DNA of 59,930 nt from CAZTII01 sp964613305 (GTDB lineage: Bacteria > Bacillota_I > Bacilli_A > Erysipelotrichales > Erysipelotrichaceae): NCBI GenBank assembly GCA_964613305.1, contig CAZTII010000003.1, positions 1 through 59,930 on the forward strand. The letters run 5' to 3'. How positions within the stretch are numbered: the stretch's first letter is position 1; every line of letters starts with the position of its first letter. Below, piece by piece: positions 18,509-26,531 of the stretch. Made by a program: the position numbers and the translations under genes. The notes under the pieces were generated by a model. That model ran no database searches. It saw only the letters and a program-made list of their open reading frames with translations, and was not told the origin of the DNA.

Positions 18509-19666
18509 ATGAAAAAACTTCTAGCTTTACTACTAAGCATCGCAATGCTGTTATCAATGAGTGGATGTACACAAGAAACAAACAAAACAGAAACAAAAAA
18601 AGAAAAAACGATAGTTACACTTTGGACAGGAGGAAGTGACAACGTTAAAAATGCTTGGGGCATGTTAGCAACCGAATTCAATACAAAATCAAAATACAAA
18701 GACTTATACGAATTAAAAATTGAACATATTGCCTCTGGAACTGGCGCTACTAGCCTTTTAGACAGAGTATTAGCCGCATACAAAGCAAAAGAAAAAAATG
18801 CCGGTTATGACATTATTGAAGTTTCTAGTGCAGAATATAAAACATACATCAAAGAAGGTGGAGAAGATATTTTCTTAAATTTAGATAAATCAAAACTACC
18901 AAACTATAAAAATCTTGCGACAACCGTTAAAGAAGGAGAAAAACACTTAGTACCATATAGAGGAACTACAGTAGTTCTTGCTTATGATTCAAATAAAGTG
19001 AAAAACCCTCCAAAAACTGCAGAAGAATTGTATCAATGGATTAAAGCTAATCCTGGTAAGTTTACCTATTGTACACCAGATTCTGGAGGATCAGGTACAT
19101 CTTTTGTAATAACTAGCGTATATAACCAACTTGATAAAGAAGCGTTGTTAAGCAGTGATGCAAAGTGGAAAGATCAATGGAACAAAGGGTTTGATTTATT
19201 AAAAGAATTACACCCATATATGTACAAATCAAGTGGTAAAGTTATTTATCCTCATAAAAACCAAGGAAGTTTAGATTTACTTTCAAATGGTCAAATTGAA
19301 ATGACTACTCAATGGGTAGATATGGTATTAACACAACAAAAACAAGGAACTTTACCTGAATCTATTAAAATGACACAAATTAAACCTGGATTTACCGGAG
19401 AACTTGCAACAATCGCAATTCCTTCCTTATCTTCTAATACAGAAGGTGCTCATGCCGTATTAGACTTTGTAATGTCTAGTGAAGCACAAACTATCTTATT
19501 AGATGGTATGGCCGCATTCCCTGTGATTGATCTAAAAGACGTTAAGTCAACTAACGCTTCTAAACTTGCAGATTTCAAACTAGAAGACTTTAGAACCCAA
19601 AATATTGGTTCGCTAACAAAAGAACTAAACAAACGTTGGAATGAAGAAATCGCAATATTAGAATAA
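18509..19666 (+). CDS. ABC importer substrate-binding lipoprotein
   Basis: 385 residues. The signal peptide ends in lipobox LSMSGC with Cys20 as the lipidation site. The rest fits the family 1 extracellular binding-protein fold of the iron/2-aminoethylphosphonate/polyamine group (TLWTGGSDNVKNAW, EMTTQWVDM, HAVLDFVMSSEAQTILL). It captures the substrate at the outer face of the membrane. A strong hairpin follows its stop and separates it from the second permease, probably allowing more binding protein than membrane parts. The substrate is unknown; a phosphonate or phosphodiester is my guess from the PHP enzyme downstream. Confidence 0.9.
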   Translation: MKKLLALLLSIAMLLSMSGCTQETNKTETKKEKTIVTLWTGGSDNVKNAWGMLATEFNTKSKYKDLYELKIEHIASGTGATSLLDRVLAAYKAKEKNAGYDIIEVSSAEYKTYIKEGGEDIFLNLDKSKLPNYKNLATTVKEGEKHLVPYRGTTVVLAYDSNKVKNPPKTAEELYQWIKANPGKFTYCTPDSGGSGTSFVITSVYNQLDKEALLSSDAKWKDQWNKGFDLLKELHPYMYKSSGKVIYPHKNQGSLDLLSNGQIEMTTQWVDMVLTQQKQGTLPESIKMTQIKPGFTGELATIAIPSLSSNTEGAHAVLDFVMSSEAQTILLDGMAAFPVIDLKDVKSTNASKLADFKLEDFRTQNIGSLTKELNKRWNEEIAILE

Positions 19667-19672
19667 TTGTAG

Positions 19673-19693
19673 AGAACGGGACATTCCCGTTCT
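19673..19693 (+). promoter_or_regulatory. intra-operon hairpin after the binding-protein gene
   Basis: The 9-base perfect stem AGAACGGGA-CAT-TCCCGTTCT lies in the 43-base gap between binding protein and second permease. It is followed by only TTTATAG, so it is probably a leaky terminator or 3-prime stabiliser rather than a full stop. AGAAAGGAAACT follows as the next ribosome site. Confidence 0.75.
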
Positions 19694-19709
19694 TTATAGA
19701 AAGGAAACT

Positions 19710-20552
19710 ATGAAAAATAAAGTTGAAAAAATCTTTCCTTATATATGTATAACACCTACCCTTTTAATCACTATTACCTTTGTTTTATTACCAATTATAT
19801 CTTCTATCATTAGAAGTTTTCAAAGTGAAGCCGGTGGATTTACCATTGAACATTATACATACTATTTTACTAACCCAATCATGTTAAGAAACATTATGTT
19901 CACCTTATTCATTTCTTTTTCAACGGTTATTCTAACAATTATAATTGCCTACCCCTTCGCCATTTATGTTCGATTTTCAAAAAGTAAAATTAGTAAAACA
20001 CTTTATAACTTAATTCTTATCCCAAGATTTATTCCCGGAATGGTTGCGGTATACGCGATAAAACAAATCATTAGTGACGCAGGTTTAATCAATAGGATTG
20101 CATTGTTATTTAATGTTAATTTACAACTAGGTTTCATGTATACCGAAAAAGGTATTATTTATACAAATATATGGTTCAACATTCCCTTCGCAACATTGAT
20201 AATCGCTAGTGCCTTATCAAGTGTTAGCACTTCAAATATAGAAAGTGCAAAAGATGTTGGTGCTAATAACATAATACTATTCAAAGACATTATCTTTCCA
20301 CTAAGCTATAAAGATGCACTAGTAGCCGCAACATTTGTCTTCATGTCAAATGTCGGCTCATTTACAACACCTTATCTTATTGGTGGTAACTCTAAGAAAA
20401 TGTTAGGAGTTGTTTTAAATCAACAATTTTCAAGCTTTAGAGAATACGAAAAAGCCGCAGCCTTATCCTTAATCATGTTCATGATTTGTTCATTCTCAGC
20501 TTTTGTATACATATATACAAATATGAAACAATCTAAATGGGAGAAAAATTAA
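19710..20552 (+). CDS. ABC importer permease (second)
   Basis: 280 residues with six membrane segments. The EAA-type loop ESAKDVGANNIILFKDIIFPLSYKDAL lies near 190-215. It pairs with the first permease and is homologous to PotB/PhnU-type subunits. Its stop overlaps the ATG of the next gene by one base (TAATG). Confidence 0.87.
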   Translation: MKNKVEKIFPYICITPTLLITITFVLLPIISSIIRSFQSEAGGFTIEHYTYYFTNPIMLRNIMFTLFISFSTVILTIIIAYPFAIYVRFSKSKISKTLYNLILIPRFIPGMVAVYAIKQIISDAGLINRIALLFNVNLQLGFMYTEKGIIYTNIWFNIPFATLIIASALSSVSTSNIESAKDVGANNIILFKDIIFPLSYKDALVAATFVFMSNVGSFTTPYLIGGNSKKMLGVVLNQQFSSFREYEKAAALSLIMFMICSFSAFVYIYTNMKQSKWEKN

Positions 20553-21001
20553 TGAAAATTTTTGAAAAAAACTTAAAACTTACACCTATTGATAATCAAA
20601 CAAACATCAAATTTCCTTTTATATTACATGAAGACTATACAACATTAATTATTAATTTTACGTATACTCCTCGTTTAGTACCTGATGAAATAGCGTATGA
20701 AAAAATAATACAAACCATTTGTAGAGATATTGAAAAATCGAGTAAAAACTATCAAGAAATGATGAATAAAGCAAAAGAAATGAAGCTTGAAAATCTAATA
20801 ACAATTTCACTTTCTTGTAACAATGAATACCTTGGAGCGTATCATAATAAAAGAGACTTACAAAAAAACATCATTTCTAAAGACTTTGCATCAGAAGGTT
20901 TTAATAAAATTGAAATCGTTAAAGGTGATTGGGAAGTACAATTAAATGCTCATCACATTGGATGTGATATAGAAGTATCTTTATCAGTGGAGGTCGAATA
21001 A
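20552..21001 (+). CDS. uncharacterised protein, possible detached N-terminal domain of a CehA/McbA-type enzyme
   Basis: 149 residues from the ATG at 20552. A start five codons earlier is less likely because GGGAGA, the ribosome site, lies inside it. There is no signal peptide or membrane helix. The sequence alternates strands (TTLIINFTYTPR, LENLITISLSCN, WEVQLNAHHIG) and looks like a beta-rich domain. In CehA/McbA-family PHP proteins a beta domain of about this size often precedes the hydrolase. Here it is a separate gene overlapping the PHP start by one base, so it probably binds the PHP protein. That link is inference from layout and size; the sequence alone is not recognisable to me. Confidence 0.7.
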   Translation: MKIFEKNLKLTPIDNQTNIKFPFILHEDYTTLIINFTYTPRLVPDEIAYEKIIQTICRDIEKSSKNYQEMMNKAKEMKLENLITISLSCNNEYLGAYHNKRDLQKNIISKDFASEGFNKIEIVKGDWEVQLNAHHIGCDIEVSLSVEVE

Positions 21002-21960
21002 TGAAATATTATCCAATAGAATTACATACCCATACGAAGCATAGCGATGGAAGTTTTGATGTAGAACAATTAAACAAAAGTGCCATTGATTTTGGTTATG
21101 CTGGATATTTTATGACGGATCACAATACTCAAAGTAGTTATCATGAAACAATATCAAAAAATTTAAATCATACAATCTTTGTTGGAAAAGGAATTGAATG
21201 GACAACATACCATGGCCATATGTTAGTTTTAGGAACAAATAAACTAGTAGATTGGCGAAATACAACACTTGAAAACATTGAAGAAAAAATAAAAGAAGTA
21301 AAAAAAGAAGAAGGTGTTCTTGTTGGTATTGCTCATCCTTTCGCTATTGGCAATCCAGTTTGCACCGGTTGTCGATGGGAATATCAAATCAATGATTATA
21401 ATTTAATTGATTATATAGAAATTTATAATAGTCCAAATCCACTCGATAACGATTATAACGAAAAAGCGTATGAATTTTGGGTTTCCTTAATTAATCAAGG
21501 TTATCGACTTAGTTGTGTTTCTGGTCGTGATTGGCACGGACCTAATAAAGAAGGTGTCAGTATTGCTTTAACATATATTGGTGTCAATGAATTAAATGAA
21601 AAAAATGTCTTACAATCACTAAAAAAAGGAAATAACTACATCACTCTTGGTCCTTTGTTTACTTATCGTATTAGTGATGATTCAAACAACTATTATTTAG
21701 GTGATGAATTTATAAGTGGTAACTATATGTTATCAATAGAAATTTTAGAGACAGCTCTTGATTCACTACAACATTTATCAATTACATGTGAAAAAATTGT
21801 TGTTTTAAACAATGAAAAGACAATTTTAACTACAACATCTTTAACTATTGATACAACAATTTCCATTGAAAAAGGAACTTTACGATTTGAAGTGGTTGGA
21901 TTGTTTCAAGGCGAAAAGAATACTCGATTAATCACTACATCACCTTGTTGGATTATATAA
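21001..21960 (+). CDS. PHP-domain metallohydrolase, CehA/McbA-like
   Basis: 319 residues. PHP metal motifs: HTH at 9-11, TDH (40-41), GIEWT with Glu66, IAHPF, and GRDWHG near residue 180. These fit a di- or trinuclear Mn/Zn/Fe phosphoesterase. Such enzymes split phosphoesters or phosphodiesters, and CehA/McbA members are named for carbamate hydrolysis. It is the last gene of the ABC importer operon, so it probably acts on what is imported. GGAGG lies eight bases before the ATG. The C-terminal 100 residues form a small beta domain (YFLGDEF-type). The exact substrate is unknown. Confidence 0.85.
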   Translation: MKYYPIELHTHTKHSDGSFDVEQLNKSAIDFGYAGYFMTDHNTQSSYHETISKNLNHTIFVGKGIEWTTYHGHMLVLGTNKLVDWRNTTLENIEEKIKEVKKEEGVLVGIAHPFAIGNPVCTGCRWEYQINDYNLIDYIEIYNSPNPLDNDYNEKAYEFWVSLINQGYRLSCVSGRDWHGPNKEGVSIALTYIGVNELNEKNVLQSLKKGNNYITLGPLFTYRISDDSNNYYLGDEFISGNYMLSIEILETALDSLQHLSITCEKIVVLNNEKTILTTTSLTIDTTISIEKGTLRFEVVGLFQGEKNTRLITTSPCWII

Positions 21961-21988
21961 AAAATGAACTTAAAAGTTCATTTTTTTT
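21961..21988. terminator. bidirectional terminator, PHP gene / ogt
   Basis: An 11-base inverted repeat (AAAATGAACTT / AAGTTCATTTT) with T-runs on both strands, at the convergent junction and overlapping the 3-prime end of ogt. Confidence 0.88.
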
Positions 21989-22445
21989 CAATCACTATTC
22001 CTTTTTGTTCCAAATCCAATAATTTCTGTTTCATGTCGACACCATAAGCATATCCACCTAATGAATGATTTGCTTGAACAATACGATGACAGGGAATAAA
22101 AATAGGAAGTTTATTTTTATTATTCGCATTTCCAACCGCTCGATACGCTTTTTCATGACCAATAGCTACAGCTACATCCTTATAACTACAAACACTTCCA
22201 TAAGGAATTGTAATTAAATAATCGTACACTTTCTTTTGAAATTCAGTTGTTTGTAATACCAAAGGAACACTAAAATCAACTCTTTCCCCTTTTAAATACT
22301 GCAACAACTGTTGTTTTGCAAGATTGGTATGATAATTCGGTTTATCGTCATTACTACTAGAAACAAGAGAAAGTTCTACAATTCCATCATGATTTGCTTC
22401 AATTTTAAAAATTCCTAAAGATGTCGCTACATATTGTACAAACAT
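21978..22445 (-). CDS. ogt: methylated-DNA--protein-cysteine methyltransferase
   Basis: 155 residues. The active-site motif IPCHRIV has acceptor Cys119, preceded by the helix-turn-helix part SYKDVAVAIGHEKAYRAVGNANNKN. It removes methyl groups from O6-methylguanine in a suicide reaction. The N-terminal ribonuclease-like domain is short, as in Ogt. It lies 16 bases after the DUF4097 gene in the same direction with GAGG before the ATG, so it may be read through from the PadR operon. Confidence 0.93.
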   Translation of the reverse strand: MFVQYVATSLGIFKIEANHDGIVELSLVSSSNDDKPNYHTNLAKQQLLQYLKGERVDFSVPLVLQTTEFQKKVYDYLITIPYGSVCSYKDVAVAIGHEKAYRAVGNANNKNKLPIFIPCHRIVQANHSLGGYAYGVDMKQKLLDLEQKGIVIEKK

Positions 22446-22461
22446 AGATTATACCTCTTCA

Positions 22462-23169
22462 TTATTCAATACTACAATTACCACTAACTGTTTCAACTTG
22501 AATGATACAATCCGGTATTGTCGATTCATTTTTATTGCTTGTTTTTAATTTACCGGAAACACTAGAAAACGTGGTTGAACTATTAAGAGTATCATCTATC
22601 GTAATAATCACATTACCAGAAACAGTTTCACAGTCAACGTTGCCTTTTTCTACAAGTGAAATCTCTACTTTACCACTGATGGAATTGATTTTATTGCTTG
22701 TTGCATTTCTCTCAATCACTGTTTTTCCACTGATTGTATCCGTTATAATCGTATGGGTAACAACATCAATTTCCATTTTAGAACTAACCGTCGTACAATT
22801 TATTTCATCAAAGATTATTTTAGGGACAAGAATCACAACTTTTCCACCTTGTTTAAATAGTGAAAAGCCAACATGTTTTGCTTCAATGGTTAATGTATTG
22901 TTTTTTAAAGAAAGATTCGGTTGATGAAATCCTTCATAACGCACTTCGACAACATCGCTTTCATGTTGTTTAATCAATACATCTTCAGAAACAACATCTA
23001 TCATAATGGAATGAATATCAGAAAATGATTCATTCAACGATAAACTGTTTTTCGTTAAAAATGGCATTTTAACGACTAAGGACGATGGATTTAAAAATAA
23101 AACTAATAACGTAACCAACAATACTAGTAATGCACTATTTAAAAGTATTTCATTTTTTCTACTCATCAT
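22462..23169 (-). CDS. DUF4097 membrane-anchored beta-repeat protein
   Basis: 235 residues from the ATG ATG pair at 23169, chosen because the upstream part of the longer frame lies inside the preceding gene and GAGG lies just before. One N-terminal membrane segment (ILLNSALLVLLVTLLVLFL) anchors it. The outer part repeats short beta units with SGK/SGN motifs (ISGKTVIE, SISGKVEIS, TVSGNVII, SVSGKLKT, TVSGNCSIE), typical of DUF4097 adhesin-like folds. It is third in a PadR-HAAS-DUF4097 set linked to envelope stress or antimicrobial response in other Firmicutes. Confidence 0.82.
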   Translation of the reverse strand: MMSRKNEILLNSALLVLLVTLLVLFLNPSSLVVKMPFLTKNSLSLNESFSDIHSIMIDVVSEDVLIKQHESDVVEVRYEGFHQPNLSLKNNTLTIEAKHVGFSLFKQGGKVVILVPKIIFDEINCTTVSSKMEIDVVTHTIITDTISGKTVIERNATSNKINSISGKVEISLVEKGNVDCETVSGNVIITIDDTLNSSTTFSSVSGKLKTSNKNESTIPDCIIQVETVSGNCSIE

Positions 23170-23779
23170 CAGCCTCATTGATTGACAAGCCAATAATACG
23201 ACTAACGATATTGCCAATAAAGAAAATTAGCCATGTGATGTGCCATGCATGAGTGGTAAAAGAAACAAAGAAATATACCAAAATAGTAATATAACCAATT
23301 AAAGAATCAATCTTTTTAAATCGACTATTCTTAATTTTTTTCTCTTCTTTAAATTCACTTGGTGTTGAGGAATCACTATATATTTTTAGTGCTATACCTA
23401 TAGCTATACACAACAAGAACACACTAACACCAACTACACCATCACTATCAATTACAGTTGTAAAGAAGATAAGTAAAGCTGGAGCCATTATCATAAAGAA
23501 TATCGAACCTGCCGATAATTTTCCATTTCGCTCTAAATAGTGTTTTCTTTCTGTGTTATACACATCATCAGGCATAATTTCTTTGATCAATTCATCAATA
23601 TCACCCATACTAGCTACAGCTAAACCAAAACTTTCACTTTCAGATTTTCCTTCTTTGATTAAATCTTCGTATCGAGCTAATAAATTACTGCTAATTTCAT
23701 TTTGAAGTTCGATTGCTTTTTTAGTTGGAGGTACATTTTTAAATAAACTTTTTACATAACTTTCAATTTTATTGTTCAT
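23159..23779 (-). CDS. HAAS-type (DUF1700-like) membrane protein
   Basis: 206 residues. An N-terminal helical domain at about 1-70 (MNNKIESYVKSLFKNVP..., VASMGDIDELIKEIM) matches the HAAS/permease-prefix domain that binds PadR-like partners. Four membrane segments follow in two pairs (about 90-135 and 160-200). It overlaps the padR gene by 11 bases and the DUF4097 gene at its end, with GGAGAAAA before ATG. Confidence 0.8.
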   Translation of the reverse strand: MNNKIESYVKSLFKNVPPTKKAIELQNEISSNLLARYEDLIKEGKSESESFGLAVASMGDIDELIKEIMPDDVYNTERKHYLERNGKLSAGSIFFMIMAPALLIFFTTVIDSDGVVGVSVFLLCIAIGIALKIYSDSSTPSEFKEEKKIKNSRFKKIDSLIGYITILVYFFVSFTTHAWHITWLIFFIGNIVSRIIGLSINEADDE

Positions 23780-24110
23780 CGCTTTTCTCCTTTAATAGGT
23801 TATCTATCAATATTTTTGCCTTTTGCCAATCATTTCTATTTTCCGCTAATAATTTAGTTCCAAGTGGCGTAATGCCATAATATCGTCGCCTTGCACCTAA
23901 GTTTTCATCACCCCAATAAGAATAAATATAACCGCCATCTTCTAATCGTCTAAAGGTCGTATACAGTGTTGCTTCTTTCAATTCAAATTGTTTATCACTC
24001 ATTTCTGAAATCGTTTTATTTATTTCATAACCATAACTATCACGTTTTTCTAACATCGATAAAATAATCGTATCGGTATATCCACGAATGATATCTGATA
24101 AAACTAACAT
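23769..24110 (-). CDS. PadR family transcriptional regulator
   Basis: 113 residues. The winged-helix PadR signature is present: ILSMLEKRDSYGYEINKTISE, ATLYTTFRRLEDGGYI, RRYYGITPLGTKLL. It lacks the long C-terminal domain (PadR subfamily 2). It probably represses its own operon, and an inverted repeat flanks the -35. Shine-Dalgarno AAAGGAGGGG is very strong. PadR proteins paired with HAAS proteins sense envelope-active compounds. Confidence 0.92.
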   Translation of the reverse strand: MLVLSDIIRGYTDTIILSMLEKRDSYGYEINKTISEMSDKQFELKEATLYTTFRRLEDGGYIYSYWGDENLGARRRYYGITPLGTKLLAENRNDWQKAKILIDNLLKEKSDEQ

Positions 24111-24130
24111 ACCACCCCTCCTTTAAGTAT

Positions 24131-24166
24131 ATATTATATCAAGATACCTCACCTGTCAATGTATCT
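24131..24166 (-). promoter_or_regulatory. promoter and possible operator of the PadR operon
   Basis: TTGACA (24159-24154) and TAATAT (24136-24131) lie on the minus strand with 17-base spacing; TATAAT is also readable at 24138-24133. An inverted repeat AGATAC (24142-24147) / GTATCT (24161-24166) flanks the -35, a plausible PadR site. Confidence 0.6.
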
Positions 24167-24171
24167 AAAAT

Positions 24172-24195
24172 AAAAAAGTAGTTTCCTACTTTTTA
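24172..24195 (-). terminator. terminator of the 352-residue membrane protein gene
   Basis: On the minus strand AAAAGTAG-GAAA-CTACTTTT with a GNRA loop and a T-run, overlapping the stop codon of the gene at 24186. Confidence 0.85.
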
Positions 24196-25244
24196 TTTAA
24201 TGGGTTTAAATCATTATCAATCGCAAACCCGGCAATTTTCCATAAGTCACCTATTTTGATAAAACTCATTTGATAGCCACAGTGATATGTTTTACGAGCA
24301 CTTCCTGAAGCAATATCATAATCAAAAGAAATATTTCCAATCATTGATGTTTCATTTTGTTGCACAATATCACTTACATTATAATTAGAAAATTGAGCAA
24401 GCGAATGCGGCGCATACCATTGATTATCTAATGTTTTAATGCGACGATAGAAATCACTATCCGCCATACTAATACTACTTACAGCACCAAGACTAGTATC
24501 TTTCGTAGGATATTTCGCTAAAGTTGTCGCACTATCAATAAAGACACTTTCTAACGTTGAATCCGACACTTCTTTACCAACATAATACGTATTACTTAAC
24601 ACATCCTTGATTACGTTATAACCTGGCTCTTTTGTTGTAATAGTTGGAAAAGACACTAAATTCTTTAAGCCATAACGAACAACTTTAGGTGCATTCACAT
24701 TTTCAGCAATTCCCGAAAAATTCATCGCCTGTTGATTATTTCCTAATATAAAACTATCACTTACTTCAATATCATTAACAATTAAATGAACACCTACCGG
24801 TACTTCTACAATATAGGCATTATTTCCCTTAAAGATTGTTGAGACTTGCCATGTGTTGTCTTTTTTTATTAATTTTAATGCCGCTATTTTTTTGTTGTTA
24901 ACAACAACATTATACAACATCGCATCATCAAGTTTTTCTTCTAATTGAAAACTACAATCAGAAACTGAAATAGTGCCATATGTATTTTCTAATCCTTCAA
25001 TATAATCTTGTTTAGAATTTAAATGATTATCCACAATTAATGAATTTGCATAAATATCATCATATTTTTTTTCTTTTACTAATTTCAAATACTCACTAAT
25101 CGCACTTTCTGGCATTGCTTTAGCTTTTTCAGCAACATCATTTTTTACTTTTTTTACTGATAGTACACTAAAGAAAACACACAACGTAGCAACTACAAGC
25201 AAAATCGTTGTTGCGATCAATGGATTCATTCCTTTTTTATTCAT
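24186..25244 (-). CDS. membrane-anchored extracytoplasmic protein, unknown function
   Basis: 352 residues. A single membrane helix (about 8-30) is followed by an outer part. Residues about 40-130 read like an NTF2-type fold (ESAISEYLKLVKEKKYDDIY). The C-terminal part ends with YQMSFIKIGDLWKIAGFAID, a similar closing motif, so there may be two such domains. I do not recognise a family. It lies two bases downstream of the NAGPA-like gene with the same membrane topology, so the two proteins probably work together at the cell surface. No catalytic motif is visible. Confidence 0.75.
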   Translation of the reverse strand: MNKKGMNPLIATTILLVVATLCVFFSVLSVKKVKNDVAEKAKAMPESAISEYLKLVKEKKYDDIYANSLIVDNHLNSKQDYIEGLENTYGTISVSDCSFQLEEKLDDAMLYNVVVNNKKIAALKLIKKDNTWQVSTIFKGNNAYIVEVPVGVHLIVNDIEVSDSFILGNNQQAMNFSGIAENVNAPKVVRYGLKNLVSFPTITTKEPGYNVIKDVLSNTYYVGKEVSDSTLESVFIDSATTLAKYPTKDTSLGAVSSISMADSDFYRRIKTLDNQWYAPHSLAQFSNYNVSDIVQQNETSMIGNISFDYDIASGSARKTYHCGYQMSFIKIGDLWKIAGFAIDNDLNPLNKK

Positions 25245-25245
25245 G

Positions 25246-26214
25246 TTATTTCCCCTTCACTACAAATGCTGTTGGTAAACTTCTTGCACCATAAATTGAC
25301 ACTGGACTATTAATTGTTTCACCATTGTATGTCATAATCGTAGAATTTCCACCATCCAAATTCGCTGCAGTCATTGCATAGTATTGTTTCATAATATCAA
25401 TGACATCCTCATATGTTGAACCAAAAGAAACTGGTTGTCTACCATCTAGAACTAACAAAAGAAAACTTCCATCAGAACGTTGTCCAATAACAGTTCTAGG
25501 ATTAAGGTTTGGATGTCTACCCTTTTCAAAGACAACTTTAAATTTATCAATAAAGATAGGACCAAATGTCACCGCATCACGAATATTCCATTCCAATGCC
25601 TGTTGCGCTGACATATCACCCACAACTAGCTTGTTGTCATAATTAATACCTATAACTGAAGAAAAATCACTAGGTTTACCACTGATAAGCTTGCCGTCTG
25701 AAATAACAATACCCCAAGCTTGACCACCGTTACCTGTTCCACCACTATCTTCAAAACCACCAGCATTAATACCCGCAATACCTTTATGCATTTTTACGTA
25801 CTCTTCAATTGATTTACCTGCACCACTTGAATCAAGCGTAGGATTTACCGCTACTATTACATCTTCTGGTCGATGAACAATCATCAATTTTCCTTGATAC
25901 GTTGAACCTTTAATATAAATAACTTCAATTCCATCCTTAGTAACTGCTTCTTCGATGTCATCATTACTAACTACAGTTTCTTCAAATATTGACTTTAATT
26001 GTTCAGAGTTATAAAACATTGAAATCTTTTTCATTTCACTTGAATCTTTTCCAAGACTTTTAATTAACTCTTGGCTATAAATAGGATATTCACTTTTATA
26101 TAATGCCTTTGCTTTAAAATATTCCGTCGCAAAAAAAGTAATTATTCCCATCGCTAACGATAAAATGACTACTAACCAAACTGGAACGCCTGATTTAGAC
26201 TTATTTTTACTCAT
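25246..26214 (-). CDS. phosphodiester glycosidase (NAGPA/DUF2233) domain protein, membrane anchored
   Basis: 322 residues from the ATG at 26214; a start four codons earlier lies inside the ribosome site GGAGGG. One N-terminal membrane helix (about 11-31) anchors it. The NAGPA core follows: AGINAGGFEDSGG, the RTVIG motif after NLNP, VLDGRQP, and NLDGGNST. This family includes the enzyme that uncovers mannose 6-phosphate from GlcNAc and bacterial exopolysaccharide proteins, acting on sugar-phosphodiester bonds outside the cell. Here the target could be a teichoic acid or capsule linkage (inference). It is in an operon with the following membrane protein. Confidence 0.85.
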   Translation of the reverse strand: MSKNKSKSGVPVWLVVILSLAMGIITFFATEYFKAKALYKSEYPIYSQELIKSLGKDSSEMKKISMFYNSEQLKSIFEETVVSNDDIEEAVTKDGIEVIYIKGSTYQGKLMIVHRPEDVIVAVNPTLDSSGAGKSIEEYVKMHKGIAGINAGGFEDSGGTGNGGQAWGIVISDGKLISGKPSDFSSVIGINYDNKLVVGDMSAQQALEWNIRDAVTFGPIFIDKFKVVFEKGRHPNLNPRTVIGQRSDGSFLLLVLDGRQPVSFGSTYEDVIDIMKQYYAMTAANLDGGNSTIMTYNGETINSPVSIYGARSLPTAFVVKGK

Positions 26215-26323
26215 ATTTCCCTCCATATTGACATATGTTTCATTATACTTTTAAATTTTTATCAATACAATAATTTTTTACTTGTTTTACGGTTTTCTTT
26301 ATGATAATATATATTAGCACTAT

Positions 26324-26400
26324 GGTTCGTTGGTGAAGCGGTTTAACACAGCGCCCTTTCACGGCGTCATTCACGGGTTCGAATCCCGTACGGATCACCA
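26324..26400 (+). tRNA. tRNA-Glu (anticodon UUC), CCA encoded
   Basis: 77 bases including CCA. The acceptor GGTTCGT pairs with ACGGATC (two G-T wobbles). The anticodon stem GCGCC/GGCGT encloses loop CTTTCAC, so the anticodon is TTC. The T-arm is CGGGTTCGAATCCCG. A weak promoter TTGTTT-N17-TAATAT (26282-26310) lies upstream. Confidence 0.95.
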
Positions 26401-26401
26401 C

Positions 26402-26475
26402 AGGGGTGTAGTACAATGGTAGTACAACGGTCTCCAAAACCGTTGACGGGAGTTCGATCCTCTCCACCCCTGCCA
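26402..26475 (+). tRNA. tRNA-Trp (anticodon CCA), CCA encoded
   Basis: 74 bases. The acceptor AGGGGTG pairs with CACCCCT. The anticodon stem ACGGT/ACCGT holds loop CTCCAAA, giving anticodon CCA. It lies one base after tRNA-Glu on the same transcript. Confidence 0.95.
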
Positions 26476-26484
26476 GTGAAAATG

Positions 26485-26508
26485 AATGGGATGATTCCCA
26501 TTTTTTTT
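26485..26508 (+). terminator. terminator of the tRNA-Glu/tRNA-Trp unit
   Basis: AATGGGA-TGAT-TCCCATT followed by eight T, ten bases after the tRNA-Trp CCA end. Confidence 0.9.
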
Positions 26509-26531
26509 AAATCAACTATTAGGAGGTTTTT

